From NCBI RefSeq assembly GCF_002934445.1, contig NZ_PTJE01000001.1:1-64000 (forward strand): 64,000 nucleotides of DNA, read 5' to 3'. The DNA comes from Nonlabens xylanidelens. GTDB taxonomy: Bacteria > Bacteroidota > Bacteroidia > Flavobacteriales > Flavobacteriaceae. A model generated the notes under the pieces. The model was not told where the DNA came from. It saw only the letters and a list, made by a program, of their open reading frames with translations, and made no database searches. Shown in pieces: positions 8,265-18,179 of the stretch (position 1 is the first letter of the stretch; each line of letters opens with the position of its first letter). Made by a program: the position numbers and the translations under genes.

Positions 8265-9645
8265 CAAAAAAACTAAAATATTAATCACTGGCGCTGGACT
8301 TTGCGGTTCGCTTTTAGGATTACGACTAGCGCAAAAGGGTTATCATGTAGATATACTTGAGAAAAGACCTGATATGCGCAAAGCAGTAGTAGATGGTGGT
8401 CGTTCTATTAACCTAGCACTTTCTGATCGTGGTCTGGCTGCTTTAAAGTTAGTAGGACTAGAAGACAAAGTCCGTGAGTTATGTATTCCTATGAATGGTA
8501 GATTAATTCACGATGTAGAAGGAAATACTTTTGCTTCTAACTACAGTGGCCGTGATGGAGAATATATCAATTCCATCTCTAGAGAAGAACTTAACAAGCT
8601 ACTACTCGACGAGGCCGATAAATATGAAGATGTTCAAATAGACTTTGATGATAAGGTTACAGCCGTTGATTTAAAAAACGCATCGGTTACATATTACGAT
8701 TCTGAAACTGGCACTGATAAAGAATGGAAGGCTGATATACTTTTAGGAACGGATGGTGCAGGCTCTGTAGTCCGTAAAGCAATGATGAAACAGCGTGATT
8801 TTCTTTTTTCACACAGTATGAATTGGTTGCCTCATGGTTATAAAGAATTGAGCATACCACCTACAGCAGATGGAAAATGGCGTATAGAAAAGAATTTTCT
8901 ACACATCTGGCCACGTGGTGGTTTTATGTTAATCGCCTTACCTAATCTAGATGGTAGTTTTACACTAACTCTGTTCATGCAATATGATGGAGATGGACCA
9001 GCGTTTAATAATATAAATACAGATCAAGAGATAAAAGACTTTTTCAACACTTACTTTAAAGATGTCATAGAACATATTCCAGATCTTGTAGAGCAATACA
9101 AAGCAAATCCATCGCCATCATTAGGCACTGTGCGTTGTTCTCCATGGACAGCAAATAGTACAAGTCTTATTTTAGGAGATGCTGCACACGCGATTGTACC
9201 TTTCTATGGACAAGGAATGAATGCGAGTTTTGAAGATGTAGTTGTCTTTGATGAAATGATCGATACAAATGAAACCTGGGCAGATGCATTCAAATCATTC
9301 TCTACCACTAGAAAACCAGATGCAGATGCTATCGCAGATCTTGCTCTAGATAACTTTGTAGAGATGAGGGATAGCGTTGCAAACCCTAACTTCCAATTAA
9401 AACGACAGATTGAGATGCGTTTAGAATCCGCTTTCGCGAAAGCGGAATACCAATCCAAATACTCACTTGTAACGTTCCCTGAAAAAGGAATAGGTTATGA
9501 AGAGGCTATGCTTAAAGGACGTGCCCAAGACAAAGCAATCTTGTGGTTGCTAGAAAATGGAGACATAACCGTTAATGATGAATTGGATTCATTGTTGAGC
9601 AAGATAAAGGTAAAGACGGAAGAGGTTCTTTGGTTGCGTGGATAA
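8251..9645 (+). CDS. kmo: kynurenine 3-monooxygenase
   Basis: This 464-aa FAD-dependent aromatic hydroxylase converts L-kynurenine to 3-hydroxykynurenine with NADPH and O2. Seen are the Rossmann FAD motif GAGLCGSLLG (about 14-23), the DGGRSINLALSDRG segment typical of KMO, LLGTDGAGSVVRKAM, and the second FAD motif GDAAHAIVPFYGQGMN (about 309-324). The C-terminal helix region differs from animal KMO and lacks an obvious membrane anchor. Residues about 394-398 (AFAKA) are a translated dispersed palindrome in the C-terminal region. It lies downstream of kynU and upstream of the amnD-like gene. Confidence 0.96.
   Translation: MKTTNKKTKILITGAGLCGSLLGLRLAQKGYHVDILEKRPDMRKAVVDGGRSINLALSDRGLAALKLVGLEDKVRELCIPMNGRLIHDVEGNTFASNYSGRDGEYINSISREELNKLLLDEADKYEDVQIDFDDKVTAVDLKNASVTYYDSETGTDKEWKADILLGTDGAGSVVRKAMMKQRDFLFSHSMNWLPHGYKELSIPPTADGKWRIEKNFLHIWPRGGFMLIALPNLDGSFTLTLFMQYDGDGPAFNNINTDQEIKDFFNTYFKDVIEHIPDLVEQYKANPSPSLGTVRCSPWTANSTSLILGDAAHAIVPFYGQGMNASFEDVVVFDEMIDTNETWADAFKSFSTTRKPDADAIADLALDNFVEMRDSVANPNFQLKRQIEMRLESAFAKAEYQSKYSLVTFPEKGIGYEEAMLKGRAQDKAILWLLENGDITVNDELDSLLSKIKVKTEEVLWLRG
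9429..9444. repeat. dispersed palindrome, copy 3 (inside kmo)
   Basis: Exact CGCTTTCGCGAAAGCG, translated in frame as AFAKA near Kmo residue 394. Confidence 0.95.
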
Positions 9646-9721
9646 AAGTAAAATCGAGATTTAATAAAGACCCAAACGTTTTAAAAACCTTTGGGTTGGG
9701 ATATAGAAAAAAAATAACAAC

Positions 9722-10126
9722 ATGGCAGTATTAAAAGATAAAGCGACACCTAGAGGTAAATATCCACACGTAAAACGTGTGGGTGATTTTCTTTTCGTAT
9801 CAGGAACTAGTAGTCGTCGAAAAGACAACACTTTTGCAGGCGTAGAAGTAGATGAAATGGGAACCACTAATCTTGATATAAAAGAACAAACTGCAGCGGT
9901 ATTAGAAAACATAGACGCTATTCTCAAAACCGAAGGTGCATCTATAAAAGATGTGGTAGATGTGACTAGCTTCCTAGTAAACATGAATGACTTTGGTGGA
10001 TATAATGAAATCTATGGTACTTACTTTGATTATGATGGACCTACAAGAACAACGGTAGCAGTGCATCAACTGCCACATCCACACTTACTGATAGAGATCA
10101 AAGCGATGGCTTATAAACCGCTTTAA
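9722..10126 (+). CDS. amnD: RidA-family deaminase, probable 2-aminomuconate deaminase
   Basis: This 134-aa protein of the RidA/YjgF family has [20 protein letters not shown] near the N-terminus, SSRRKDN and the closing strand [15 protein letters not shown]. The YPHxKRVGDF...SGTSSRR pattern matches the branch used in 2-aminomuconate degradation (AmnD/NbaF-like) rather than the classical imine deaminase RidA; this is from memory of the family. Position downstream of kynU and kmo supports a role late in the 3-hydroxyanthranilate branch. The dioxygenase, decarboxylase and aldehyde dehydrogenase of that route are not in the window. A bidirectional terminator follows. Confidence 0.85.
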   Translation: MAVLKDKATPRGKYPHVKRVGDFLFVSGTSSRRKDNTFAGVEVDEMGTTNLDIKEQTAAVLENIDAILKTEGASIKDVVDVTSFLVNMNDFGGYNEIYGTYFDYDGPTRTTVAVHQLPHPHLLIEIKAMAYKPL

Positions 10127-10212
10127 AAAGGAATATTTAAGCCTCAAGAAGTGATATGAATAATTATAATAATCAATGAAGGTCTAAATAATTCAATTGA
10201 TTAATAAACACA

Positions 10213-10245
10213 AAAAAGCCTGATCTTAATAAGATCAGGCTTTTT
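10213..10245. terminator. bidirectional terminator between amnD-like gene and nqrF
   Basis: GCCTGATCTT (10218-10227) and AAGATCAGGC (10231-10240) form a perfect 10-bp stem with a 3-nt loop, flanked by A6 and T5, so it can stop transcription from both convergent units. Confidence 0.92.
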
Positions 10246-10267
10246 AATATAGTTGGGTGAATAGTTA

Positions 10268-11566
10268 CTATCCTCCGAAATCATCAAAACGAATATTCTC
10301 AGGATCTACTCCAAAGTCTTCGGCCATTTTACCTACCGCGTTATTCATCAATGGTGGTCCACAGAAATAAACTTCTAGATCTTCTGGAGCATCATGTTTA
10401 GTTAAATATTGATCTATTACTACCTGGTGAATGAATCCTACAAATCCATCTCCTTCTGCATGAATATCATCTTTTACTTTCCAGTTATCTTCTTCAGCTG
10501 GCTCAGAAAGTGCAAGGTAGAATTTGAAGTTAGGGAAGTCACGTTCTAGTGAACGGAAATGCTCAATGTAAAACAATTCTCTTTTAGAACGACCACCATA
10601 CCAGTAAGTCACCTTACGGTTAGTTTTCAATGTTTTGAAAAGCTCATATAAGTGAGAACGCATAGGTGCCATTCCTGCTCCACCACCTACGTAAAGCATT
10701 TCTGCCTCAGAATGGTTGATAAAGAATTCTCCATAAGGTCCAGAAACTATTACTTTATCTCCTTTCTTTTGGTTAAAGATATAAGAACTAGCTACACCAG
10801 GATTAACATCCATCCATCCATTCTTTGCTCTATCCCATGGCGGCGTAGCAATACGCACGTTAAGCATGATTTCACGACCTTCTGCAGGGAAAGAAGCCAT
10901 AGAATAAGCTCTTTCTACCGTTTCGTTATTTTTCATTACAAGTGGCCATAAGTTGAACTTATCCCATTCTGCTTGAAATTTATCTGGCGTTTCATGTTCT
11001 TCTGGGTGAGCCGTGATGTCCATATCTTCAAAGCGTACTTCACACTTAGGAATTTCGATTTGGATATAACCACCAGCTTCATAATGCATATCTTCTGGAA
11101 GAAGAACTACAAATTCCTTAATAAAAGATGCTACGTTATAATTACGTACAACCTCTGCTTCCCACTTCTTGATACCAAAAACTTCTTCTGGAATCTCGAT
11201 TTTCATGTCCTGCTTTACTTTAACCTGACATCCTAATCTCCATCCTTCGGCAATTTCTTTTCTTGTAAAGTGAGGCACCTCAGTAGGTAGAATAGATCCA
11301 CCACCGTCAGATACGATACATTTACATTGTACACAGGTACCACCACCACCACAGGCAGATGGTAAGAATAATTTATTATCACCCAAAGTACCTAGTAGTG
11401 TCCCACCAGAACCTGTAGTAATATCTTTCTCTCCATTTACATTAATAGTAACCGGTCCAGAAGGAAGTAGCTTAGACTTTGCTCCTAGTAAAAGAGAAAC
11501 CAGTAATAAGATAAGTGTAAGAAAAATCACTACACTCGCTAAAATCGTTATCATATTAGAATCCAT
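10268..11566 (-). CDS. nqrF: Na+-translocating NADH:quinone reductase subunit F
   Basis: This 432-aa protein is the NADH-oxidising subunit. It has an N-terminal membrane helix (about 7-28), a [2Fe-2S] ferredoxin domain with ligands Cys72, Cys78, Cys81 and Cys113, an FAD domain with RAYSMASFP and an NADH domain with [13 protein letters not shown] and [11 protein letters not shown]. It passes electrons from NADH through FAD and the iron-sulfur centre to the membrane subunits. It is the last gene of nqrABCDEF and ends at the shared terminator. No apbE (flavin transferase) follows it in the window. Confidence 0.98.
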   Translation of the reverse strand: MDSNMITILASVVIFLTLILLLVSLLLGAKSKLLPSGPVTINVNGEKDITTGSGGTLLGTLGDNKLFLPSACGGGGTCVQCKCIVSDGGGSILPTEVPHFTRKEIAEGWRLGCQVKVKQDMKIEIPEEVFGIKKWEAEVVRNYNVASFIKEFVVLLPEDMHYEAGGYIQIEIPKCEVRFEDMDITAHPEEHETPDKFQAEWDKFNLWPLVMKNNETVERAYSMASFPAEGREIMLNVRIATPPWDRAKNGWMDVNPGVASSYIFNQKKGDKVIVSGPYGEFFINHSEAEMLYVGGGAGMAPMRSHLYELFKTLKTNRKVTYWYGGRSKRELFYIEHFRSLERDFPNFKFYLALSEPAEEDNWKVKDDIHAEGDGFVGFIHQVVIDQYLTKHDAPEDLEVYFCGPPLMNNAVGKMAEDFGVDPENIRFDDFGG

Positions 11567-11581
11567 ATCTATGTTTCCTTT

Positions 11582-12196
11582 TTAAATTTCTATTCCCATA
11601 AAACTCATGAAGCCTATCGCCATAAGTCCAGTTATAATAAACGTAATACCTAGACCTCTTAAAGGTGCTGGCACGTTAGAGTAAGATATTTTCTCACGTA
11701 TAGCAGCAATGGCTAATATTGCAAGGAAAAAACCTACACCACTACCTACACCGTAAGTAAGTGATTCTGATATTCCTGAAAAATCTTTTTGTTGCATAAA
11801 TAACGAACCACCTAAAATGGCACAGTTTACAGCAATTAAAGGAAGGAAAATACCTAACGCACTATAAAGTGACGGAGCAAAACGCTCTACCACCATTTCT
11901 ACTAGTTGTACCATACTCGCGATAACAGCGATAAACATGATAAAACTTAAGAATGATAAATCAACATCAGCATACTCAGTACCTAGCCATTCTAAAGCAC
12001 CAGGCTTTAACAAATAAGTATCAAGTAACCAGTTAATAGGTACTGTAATACCTAGTACAAATACAACAGCAGCTCCTAGACCTACCGCAGTCTTAACCGA
12101 TTTTGAAACGGCTAAGTAAGAACACATACCTAAGAAATAGGCAAATATCATGTTCTCTATAAAAACACTTCTTACGAAAAGATTGATTAAATCCAT
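11582..12196 (-). CDS. nqrE: Na+-translocating NADH:quinone reductase subunit E
   Basis: This 204-aa integral membrane subunit has six predicted helices. The N-terminus ([20 protein letters not shown]) and the internal [18 protein letters not shown] are characteristic of NqrE/RnfA. With NqrD it holds an iron centre between half-helices through conserved cysteines, here Cys25 region LGMCSYLAV and VNCAILG. It sits 15 nt before nqrF and 18 nt after nqrD in the operon. Confidence 0.97.
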   Translation of the reverse strand: MDLINLFVRSVFIENMIFAYFLGMCSYLAVSKSVKTAVGLGAAVVFVLGITVPINWLLDTYLLKPGALEWLGTEYADVDLSFLSFIMFIAVIASMVQLVEMVVERFAPSLYSALGIFLPLIAVNCAILGGSLFMQQKDFSGISESLTYGVGSGVGFFLAILAIAAIREKISYSNVPAPLRGLGITFIITGLMAIGFMSFMGIEI

Positions 12197-12214
12197 TTTG
12201 TTCTATTTCTTAAA

Positions 12215-12916
12215 TTAATTTTGTTCTATTAAAGATCTATTGCGACTACGCTGTACCCATATAATGATACCTACAGTAATCAATGCCATAGGTGATAATA
12301 GCATTAAACCGTTATTAGAATAACCAGCTTCATACCATGAATCTGGAATGATTTGAGCACCAAATAATTTACCTGCTCCTAATAACTCTCTAAAGAAAGC
12401 TACTAGAATAAGGATAAATGCATAACCTGCTGCATTACCTATTCCATCTAAGAATGATTTATAAACACCGTTACCTAAAGCAAATGCCTCTAGACGCCCC
12501 ATTACGATACAGTTAGTAATAATAAGACCTACAAATACCGACAGTTGTTTAGACACATCGTATGCATAAGCTCTTAATACTTGATCAACAAGAATTACTA
12601 ACGCTGCAACAATTACTAGTTGTACGATAATACGAATACGAGAAGGTATTAAATTACGTAACATCGATATGATCATGTTACTAAAAGCCATTACCGCCAT
12701 AACCGCAAGAGACATTACAATCGCCGGCTCTAATTGAACTGTAATTGCAAGTGCACTACAAATACCTAATACCTGTACTGTAATTGGGTTATTGTCTGTA
12801 AGTGGATCAGAAAGTAACTTTCTATTTTTCTTACCTAGAAGTCCTTCCCTCTCATCAGTATCTGATAAGAAAAGAATAAGATCTTCTTTTTTAGTTAATT
12901 CTTTATTTTCAGCCAT
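12215..12916 (-). CDS. nqrD: Na+-translocating NADH:quinone reductase subunit D
   Basis: This 233-aa membrane subunit has six helices and the paired half-helix architecture of NqrD/RnfE. Diagnostic segments are [19 protein letters not shown] with its Cys, and [20 protein letters not shown] with the second Cys ligand. The N-terminal about 35 residues ([16 protein letters not shown]...) form a charged extension compared with proteobacterial NqrD. The 45-nt gap from nqrC contains a copy of the dispersed palindrome, the only sizeable spacer inside this operon. Confidence 0.97.
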   Translation of the reverse strand: MAENKELTKKEDLILFLSDTDEREGLLGKKNRKLLSDPLTDNNPITVQVLGICSALAITVQLEPAIVMSLAVMAVMAFSNMIISMLRNLIPSRIRIIVQLVIVAALVILVDQVLRAYAYDVSKQLSVFVGLIITNCIVMGRLEAFALGNGVYKSFLDGIGNAAGYAFILILVAFFRELLGAGKLFGAQIIPDSWYEAGYSNNGLMLLSPMALITVGIIIWVQRSRNRSLIEQN

Positions 12917-12935
12917 TGCCGTTGTTTTTTTATAT

Positions 12936-12951
12936 CGCTTTCGCGAAAGCG
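12936..12951. repeat. dispersed palindrome, copy 4 (nqrC-nqrD spacer)
   Basis: Exact CGCTTTCGCGAAAGCG followed by TAACTA, lying in the transcribed spacer upstream of nqrD. Confidence 0.95.
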
Positions 12952-12961
12952 TAACTAACTA

Positions 12962-13687
12962 CTAGTTAGCTGCCACTTTTACGTTAGTTTTATTTTTAAA
13001 GTAAGGAAGGTATCTCTCAAGACGCTCAGAGATCATATCAGTAACACCATCACCTGTAATAGTGGCACCAGAAATAGCATCTACTGCATTATCATCCTTA
13101 TTATCTCCACCTTGGTAACCCTTAGCAACAGACACACCTATAAAGTTTCCTGATTCATCAAAGACTTTTTCATCATCAAATCTTTTCTTGAACCATACTT
13201 GTGTAATCTCTCCACCTAAACCAGGAGTTTCTCCTTTGTGGTCAAAAACAGCACCTTTAATAGTGTTCACATCGTCTTTAAGAGCGATATAACCCCATAT
13301 AGCATCCCAAAGACCTTTACCTCTTAATGGTACGATATAGTATTTTGCTCCTTCTACGTTTGCAACGTATAGTGGAAAAGACTGCTCTTCTACATCTTTC
13401 TTAAGTTCTTTCTTAAGATCTACTTCAAAGGCATTCACTTCTGTTTTTTCCTGACCTTTACTATCTAGAGCAATACGCTCTACGATGTATTTATCAAAAG
13501 GTACAGCTGCGCTATCTCTAGACACCTCGATACCTACGGTACCAAGAATGTTTTGCATTTTTTCGTTCTTTACATTCTCTGCTTGTGCTGGTTGTAATTG
13601 TGTTGCTGCAAATGCAAGAGCACTTGCTACAACAGCTACAAGAATCACTGCAAATATGAATGTATAAGCATTTGAATTTCTATCCAT
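12962..13687 (-). CDS. nqrC: Na+-translocating NADH:quinone reductase subunit C
   Basis: This 241-aa protein has one N-terminal membrane helix (about 8-28) and a periplasmic FMN-binding domain. The FMN is attached covalently by ApbE to the Thr of DAISGAT (Thr209), which matches the D-x-x-S-G-A-T flavinylation motif. GLWDAIWGYIAL and GETPGLGGEI are family hallmarks. It begins 2 nt after nqrB ends. The protein relays electrons from the NqrDE iron centre to NqrB. Confidence 0.97.
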   Translation of the reverse strand: MDRNSNAYTFIFAVILVAVVASALAFAATQLQPAQAENVKNEKMQNILGTVGIEVSRDSAAVPFDKYIVERIALDSKGQEKTEVNAFEVDLKKELKKDVEEQSFPLYVANVEGAKYYIVPLRGKGLWDAIWGYIALKDDVNTIKGAVFDHKGETPGLGGEITQVWFKKRFDDEKVFDESGNFIGVSVAKGYQGGDNKDDNAVDAISGATITGDGVTDMISERLERYLPYFKNKTNVKVAAN

Positions 13688-13689
13688 TT

Positions 13690-14865
13690 CTAAGCTGTTT
13701 GAAGTTTTGCCTTTGCTTTAGAAAGGCGTTTTTTACGTTTATTCACGTTTGCCTGTACTACATAATGATCAATAGTTGGAGCAAATACGTTCATCAATAA
13801 AATAGCAAGCATGATACCTTCTGGATATGCTGGGTTAAATACACGTATCATAACACCAAAGAAACCACAAAGGAATCCATATATCCACTTACCTTTTAAG
13901 GTTTGTGCTGCACTTACAGGGTCGGTAGCCATAAAGACAATACCAAAAGATAACCCACCTACTACTAGGTGCATGTACCATTTAAATTCCATTAGAGCAT
14001 TTAATCCAAAAGCATTGAATATTAATCCCATGATCGCTGCACCAGCAAAACCACTAAGGATAATTCTCCAACTACCTACTTTAGTAAGTATAAGAATTGC
14101 TGCACCTATTAAAACTGCAATAGTAGATGTTTCTGACACGGAACCTGGAATAAATCCAGCAGCTGCATCAAAGAAGCTATATGCAACCGATTTACCTTGT
14201 GCAAGAGTACCTAAAATAGTCTCTCCAGAAATACCGTCTGTAGAACCTTCATGTACCCATATCGCATTACCAGACATATACAATGGATATGCAAAGAATG
14301 CAAATGCACGTGCTGTAAGAGCAGGGTTTAAGATATTCATTCCTGTACCACCGAAAGCTTCTTTACCTATCAATACAGCAAAAGCTACAGATATGGCAAG
14401 CATCCATAATGGAATGTCTACAGGGAAAATCATAGGAATTAACATACCAGTTACTAAGTAACCTTCATTAACCTCATGACCTCTATAGATCGCAAAAATA
14501 AATTCAATTGTAAGTCCTACTATATAACTCACTAAAATAAGAGGAGTTACTAAAAGTGCTCCTTCTATAAAAGCATCCCAAAAAGGAACATCAGTTACAT
14601 TTTCTAATCCCATATCTTGATACAAGTACTGAGCACCTGTATTCCACATTCCAAAAAGAAGTGCTGGTATCAAAGCAAATACAACGGTAATCATTGTACG
14701 CTTTAAATCTACAACGTCGCGTATATGCGCTCCTTTTTTAGTCGTGTGATTAGGAGTATATAAAAAAGTATCAAAAGCATTGATCGCTGGAGCAAATTTT
14801 TCTAATTTTTGTCCAGGTTCAAATGGCTTTCTAGCTTGGTCTAATTTGTTTCTAACCCATTTCAT
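13690..14865 (-). CDS. nqrB: Na+-translocating NADH:quinone reductase subunit B
   Basis: This 391-aa polytopic subunit carries the Na+ channel and covalent FMN. Segments GKEAFGGTGMNILNPALTAR and FMATDPVSAAQTLKGKWIYG are typical. The expected ApbE-modified Thr aligns with DGISGET (Thr216), where the residue before Thr is Glu instead of the Ala seen in the usual SGAT motif; NqrC in the same operon keeps SGAT. It is separated from nqrA by 3 nt and from nqrC by 2 nt. In function it takes electrons from NqrC FMN to riboflavin and quinone while pumping Na+. Confidence 0.97.
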   Translation of the reverse strand: MKWVRNKLDQARKPFEPGQKLEKFAPAINAFDTFLYTPNHTTKKGAHIRDVVDLKRTMITVVFALIPALLFGMWNTGAQYLYQDMGLENVTDVPFWDAFIEGALLVTPLILVSYIVGLTIEFIFAIYRGHEVNEGYLVTGMLIPMIFPVDIPLWMLAISVAFAVLIGKEAFGGTGMNILNPALTARAFAFFAYPLYMSGNAIWVHEGSTDGISGETILGTLAQGKSVAYSFFDAAAGFIPGSVSETSTIAVLIGAAILILTKVGSWRIILSGFAGAAIMGLIFNAFGLNALMEFKWYMHLVVGGLSFGIVFMATDPVSAAQTLKGKWIYGFLCGFFGVMIRVFNPAYPEGIMLAILLMNVFAPTIDHYVVQANVNKRKKRLSKAKAKLQTA

Positions 14866-14868
14866 AGT

Positions 14869-16212
14869 CTATCCTACTTCTGTTATCATTAAATCTAATC
14901 CTAGACGTATCACTTCTTGTGCTTCTAGTTTAGACGTATTTGTAAAATCAATAAGAGCAAAATCTTCTGGCGCTACTTCATAGATACCTAGATTTTCCAT
15001 TTTTTCAATATCACCACTCATACAGGCTTTGATAAGCTGTAAAGGATAAATATCCATCGGTAAAACTTCTTCCATCTCACCAGTTACTACTAGAGCTCTT
15101 TCTTCACCATTTAAGTTAGTATCTACCTTACGTTTTCCTCCTAATAATCTAGAGAAAGATGTACCAGCATTAGACGGTACTTTATTACGTGTAAATGGCA
15201 ACCAGCCTAGTAATGCATATTCATTACCTTCTGGAATAAGAGTTAATGTATTGTTGTAGAAGTTAAGAAACTGATCATTTGATAACTTATCTCCAGTTAA
15301 AACATCACCAGAAATAATACGTGTATCATTAGTATCTACAGTACCTGCTATGCTATTCACATTTGCACCTACTACAGTACGGTAATACTTACGATCAGAC
15401 TCTTTTGCATCAGTACCTACTAGAGCAATAGTCCTTTCTGGTTTAAACTCACCAGTTAAGAATAGATTACCTATGGTAGCAACATCTTCAGCACCTACAG
15501 TCCATACTCTATCTCCCATATTCACAGGATCTAGTTTATGAATTTGCACACCTACATTTCCAGCAGGGTGCGGTCCTTTTACCGTATGTACCTCAGCATC
15601 TTTAATATTCTTAAGATCCGACCCTTTCCCTACACACAAGTGCACTGCACCTGAAGTAAGTTTACTAAGAGCGGTAACTCCAGCCTGAAAAGCTTCTTTT
15701 TTATCTGCTAGAATTACCTCAGCATCACCTGCTAGAGGCGCTGTTGTGTAAGCAGATATAAAGATAGATTTAGGTGTATCTTCAGAATTTGCAACGATAC
15801 TGTACGGTCGTTGTATAATAAATGGCCAGCAACCGCTTTCTAGAAGTAAGCTACGTACCTGGTCTGCACTAGCAGAAGCAGGATTCACCTTACCACGATT
15901 TATAGCGTCGTTAGTTCCATTTGCAGTAATTTTAACCTCAAGAATCCTTCTTTTAGCACCACGTAGAATCTCAGTAATAGTTCCACTCACAGGAGCAGCA
16001 AACTTTACTTTTTCATCATACTTGGAATAAAATACGGTTTCCCCAGCCTTTACAGACGCTCCTTCCTTAAGTACTAACTTAGGTACTACAGCGTGAAAAT
16101 CGGCAGGTTTTATTGCATAAATGGAAGACTGCGGCGCATTGACAATTTTCTTGTCAGCCTCACCTTTGAGCTTTAGATCAAGCCCTTTTCTTACTCTAAT
16201 GTCCTTTGACAT
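14869..16212 (-). CDS. nqrA: Na+-translocating NADH:quinone reductase subunit A
   Basis: This 447-aa soluble subunit is the first gene of the operon. The N-terminal barrel-sandwich region (about 20-100) resembles RnfC, with the PKLVLKEGASVKAGETVFY and FAAPVSGTI segments; KGPHPAGNVGVQIHKLDPV is a strongly conserved NqrA stretch. It caps NqrB on the cytoplasmic side near the quinone site. A -7 element TAAATTTG lies 34 nt upstream (16246-16253, reverse). The divergent neighbour is the T9SS plug gene. Confidence 0.97.
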   Translation of the reverse strand: MSKDIRVRKGLDLKLKGEADKKIVNAPQSSIYAIKPADFHAVVPKLVLKEGASVKAGETVFYSKYDEKVKFAAPVSGTITEILRGAKRRILEVKITANGTNDAINRGKVNPASASADQVRSLLLESGCWPFIIQRPYSIVANSEDTPKSIFISAYTTAPLAGDAEVILADKKEAFQAGVTALSKLTSGAVHLCVGKGSDLKNIKDAEVHTVKGPHPAGNVGVQIHKLDPVNMGDRVWTVGAEDVATIGNLFLTGEFKPERTIALVGTDAKESDRKYYRTVVGANVNSIAGTVDTNDTRIISGDVLTGDKLSNDQFLNFYNNTLTLIPEGNEYALLGWLPFTRNKVPSNAGTSFSRLLGGKRKVDTNLNGEERALVVTGEMEEVLPMDIYPLQLIKACMSGDIEKMENLGIYEVAPEDFALIDFTNTSKLEAQEVIRLGLDLMITEVG

Positions 16213-16245
16213 AGGATGTTATATTTAGTCTTTTTTTAAAGTTCG

Positions 16246-16253
16246 CAAATTTA
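16246..16253 (-). promoter_or_regulatory. -7 element of the nqr operon
   Basis: TAAATTTG on the minus strand matches TAnnTTTG exactly. I do not see a good TTG at the -33 distance, so activity may need another factor or a weaker -33. Confidence 0.5.
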
Positions 16254-16330
16254 CGCAATAAAGCCTTTAAAACCGGTAGATATAACTATTTAGAAATAAT
16301 CTAAATAAACAAAATAGCCTGTTTTGGCAT

Positions 16331-16346
16331 CGCTTTCGCGAAAGCG
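16331..16346. repeat. dispersed palindrome, copy 5 (nqrA/T9SS plug intergenic)
   Basis: Exact CGCTTTCGCGAAAGCG followed by TAACTA, in the divergent intergenic region about 50 nt before the start at 16397. Confidence 0.95.
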
Positions 16347-16396
16347 TAACTATAACTAACAATTATATTATATTTATCACTTAGTGTAAACCATTT

Positions 16397-17656
16397 ATGA
16401 AGTCGTATATTTTACTTTTTATTACAGTTTTTCTTTTCTTTTTTCAAGGCAATTCTCAAAGTGAAAAAGAACTAGTTATTGACCCTGACTACATTAAGTC
16501 GGTAACTTTTAACAAACCGCCTGAAAACATGCTCCCTATTTTCAATCTAGGAGACACTTTTCAGATCAGTTTTGACGATGTGATAGGTGACGAGGCAGAT
16601 TATTATTATCAATTTGAGCACTACGATTATGACTGGAAACCTAGTAAATTATTTAAAAATGAGTTTCTAGAAGGTATCGATGACATGCGCATTTTTAACT
16701 ATCGCAACTCTTTTACTACCATACAACCTTATTCTCATTATGACCTAACGGTACCTAATCAGTTTACCAAAGGTTTTAAAGTAAGTGGTAATTACATGAT
16801 TCATTTCTATAATGACGCTCATGAACTTATTTTTTCTAGAAAATTTATGGTCTTAGATGAAAAAGCGTCGGTAGGTGTAGAAATTAAACGTGCTAGAGAT
16901 TTAAATTATGTTTTACACCAGCAAAGGGTACAGTTCTTTATCGACTCTCAAGAGATCAATTTTATCAATCCAGACCAGCAATTAAAAACGGTGATTCTAC
17001 AAAATAGTGATTTAAAGACTGCTATTACTAATGTAAAACCTCAATTTAATCTAGGCAATAAACAGGTATACAAGTATGATGAAGAGACTTCTTTCTGGGG
17101 AGGAAATGAGTTTCTTAATTTTGAGAATAAAGATTTTAGATCTCCTAATATAAACATTGATTTTGTGCGTAAGAAAGACCTGTACAACGCTTACCTTTTT
17201 ATAGATGGTGCACGCAGAGATATTGAATACACTTACAATCCTGACATCAATGGTAACTACCTAGTAACAACACTAGATAATGAAGATAACGACATACAAG
17301 CAGAATATGTGAATATTCATTTTGCTCTAGACGCACAAGGTATCGAGGTGCCGCCAGATGCAAAGATTTATATATTAGGTAACTATAACGCTTACCAATT
17401 ACAACCAGAGAACGAGGCTGTTTTAAATCCAAAAACAGGAAAATACGAGGCTATTATTTTACTTAAACAAGGGTTTTACAATTACCGATACACGATAGTC
17501 TACAATGACGGTTCTCAAGACCCAGGATTTATAAGTGGTAACAAATGGCAAACAGAAAATCAATATTCTGTACTTGCTTATTATCGAGAACTAGGTGGTC
17601 GCTATGACAGATTAATAGGAATAGGCGAAGCCAACTCGCAGAATATTACGAATTAA
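16397..17656 (+). CDS. type IX secretion system plug protein (DUF5103)
   Basis: This 419-aa protein begins with a signal peptide (MKSYILLFITVFLFFFQGNS). The body matches the DUF5103/T9SS plug architecture: an N-terminal beta domain with YIKSVTFNKPPENMLPIFNL and YYQFEHYDYDWKPS (about 30-80), and a C-terminal Ig-like half with YILGNYNAYQLQPENE and the YNYRYTIVYNDG strand. Members have been linked to closing the large SprA translocon pore in gliding Bacteroidota; that role comes from family knowledge. It is monocistronic with its own terminator. Confidence 0.88.
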   Translation: MKSYILLFITVFLFFFQGNSQSEKELVIDPDYIKSVTFNKPPENMLPIFNLGDTFQISFDDVIGDEADYYYQFEHYDYDWKPSKLFKNEFLEGIDDMRIFNYRNSFTTIQPYSHYDLTVPNQFTKGFKVSGNYMIHFYNDAHELIFSRKFMVLDEKASVGVEIKRARDLNYVLHQQRVQFFIDSQEINFINPDQQLKTVILQNSDLKTAITNVKPQFNLGNKQVYKYDEETSFWGGNEFLNFENKDFRSPNINIDFVRKKDLYNAYLFIDGARRDIEYTYNPDINGNYLVTTLDNEDNDIQAEYVNIHFALDAQGIEVPPDAKIYILGNYNAYQLQPENEAVLNPKTGKYEAIILLKQGFYNYRYTIVYNDGSQDPGFISGNKWQTENQYSVLAYYRELGGRYDRLIGIGEANSQNITN

Positions 17657-17689
17657 AAAAATGCTTAGAAGGATGTTCTAAGCATTTTT
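17655..17689. terminator. terminator after the T9SS plug gene
   Basis: ATGCTTAGAA (17661-17670) pairs perfectly with TTCTAAGCAT (17676-17685), with A6 before and T4 after; it may also serve the convergent small ORF at 17703. Confidence 0.9.
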
Positions 17690-17702
17690 GAAATTTACCT
17701 TT

Positions 17703-17951
17703 TTAAAGATAGGTAACTAACATAAAGGTTATCATTAAAACCACAAATGAAAATTGAACTATAAGGACATTTTTATTTAATGATTTGCGGTGATAGATTA
17801 ACATTGCTATTCCTAAAATCAATAACATCCCATAAAAAATCATCCTATTTAAAAAACTATCTTCAAAATAAGAAAGTTTAAAAAATGATGTTCCTATTGC
17901 TAGAATCAAAAAATATGCGATTACATGTTGATTTCTTTGATCTATAACCAT
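17703..17951 (-). CDS. small membrane protein, unknown
   Basis: This 82-aa reading frame encodes about three hydrophobic helices (about 9-25, 34-53, 62-81) separated by charged turns (YHRKSLNKN). Length, hydropathy pattern and the terminator placed exactly at its 3' end support a real gene, but I know of no family for it. No clear promoter was found upstream. Confidence 0.5.
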   Translation of the reverse strand: MVIDQRNQHVIAYFLILAIGTSFFKLSYFEDSFLNRMIFYGMLLILGIAMLIYHRKSLNKNVLIVQFSFVVLMITFMLVTYL

Positions 17952-18179
17952 AATTAAATATATTTAGGTTGCATCACCTATTACATCTTTGTAATTGTAT
18001 ATCACAATCATCTACAGCTGTTAAATATAACGCAGTTAAAATTTCATAACAAGCAAGACTACCAACTAAAGTTACATTTAAAGCAGAACAACCTATCGAT
18101 TCCATAAAATATTCAGTCGAAGCTAACTCGCGAATTAATTACTTTTGCAATAGCTTTAAAACCAATCAATCAAATTTTA

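Noticed and set aside
13811-14461. A 216-aa open frame on the plus strand inside nqrB.
   Set aside because: It is antisense to a perfectly conserved NqrB and has no domain or start signal.
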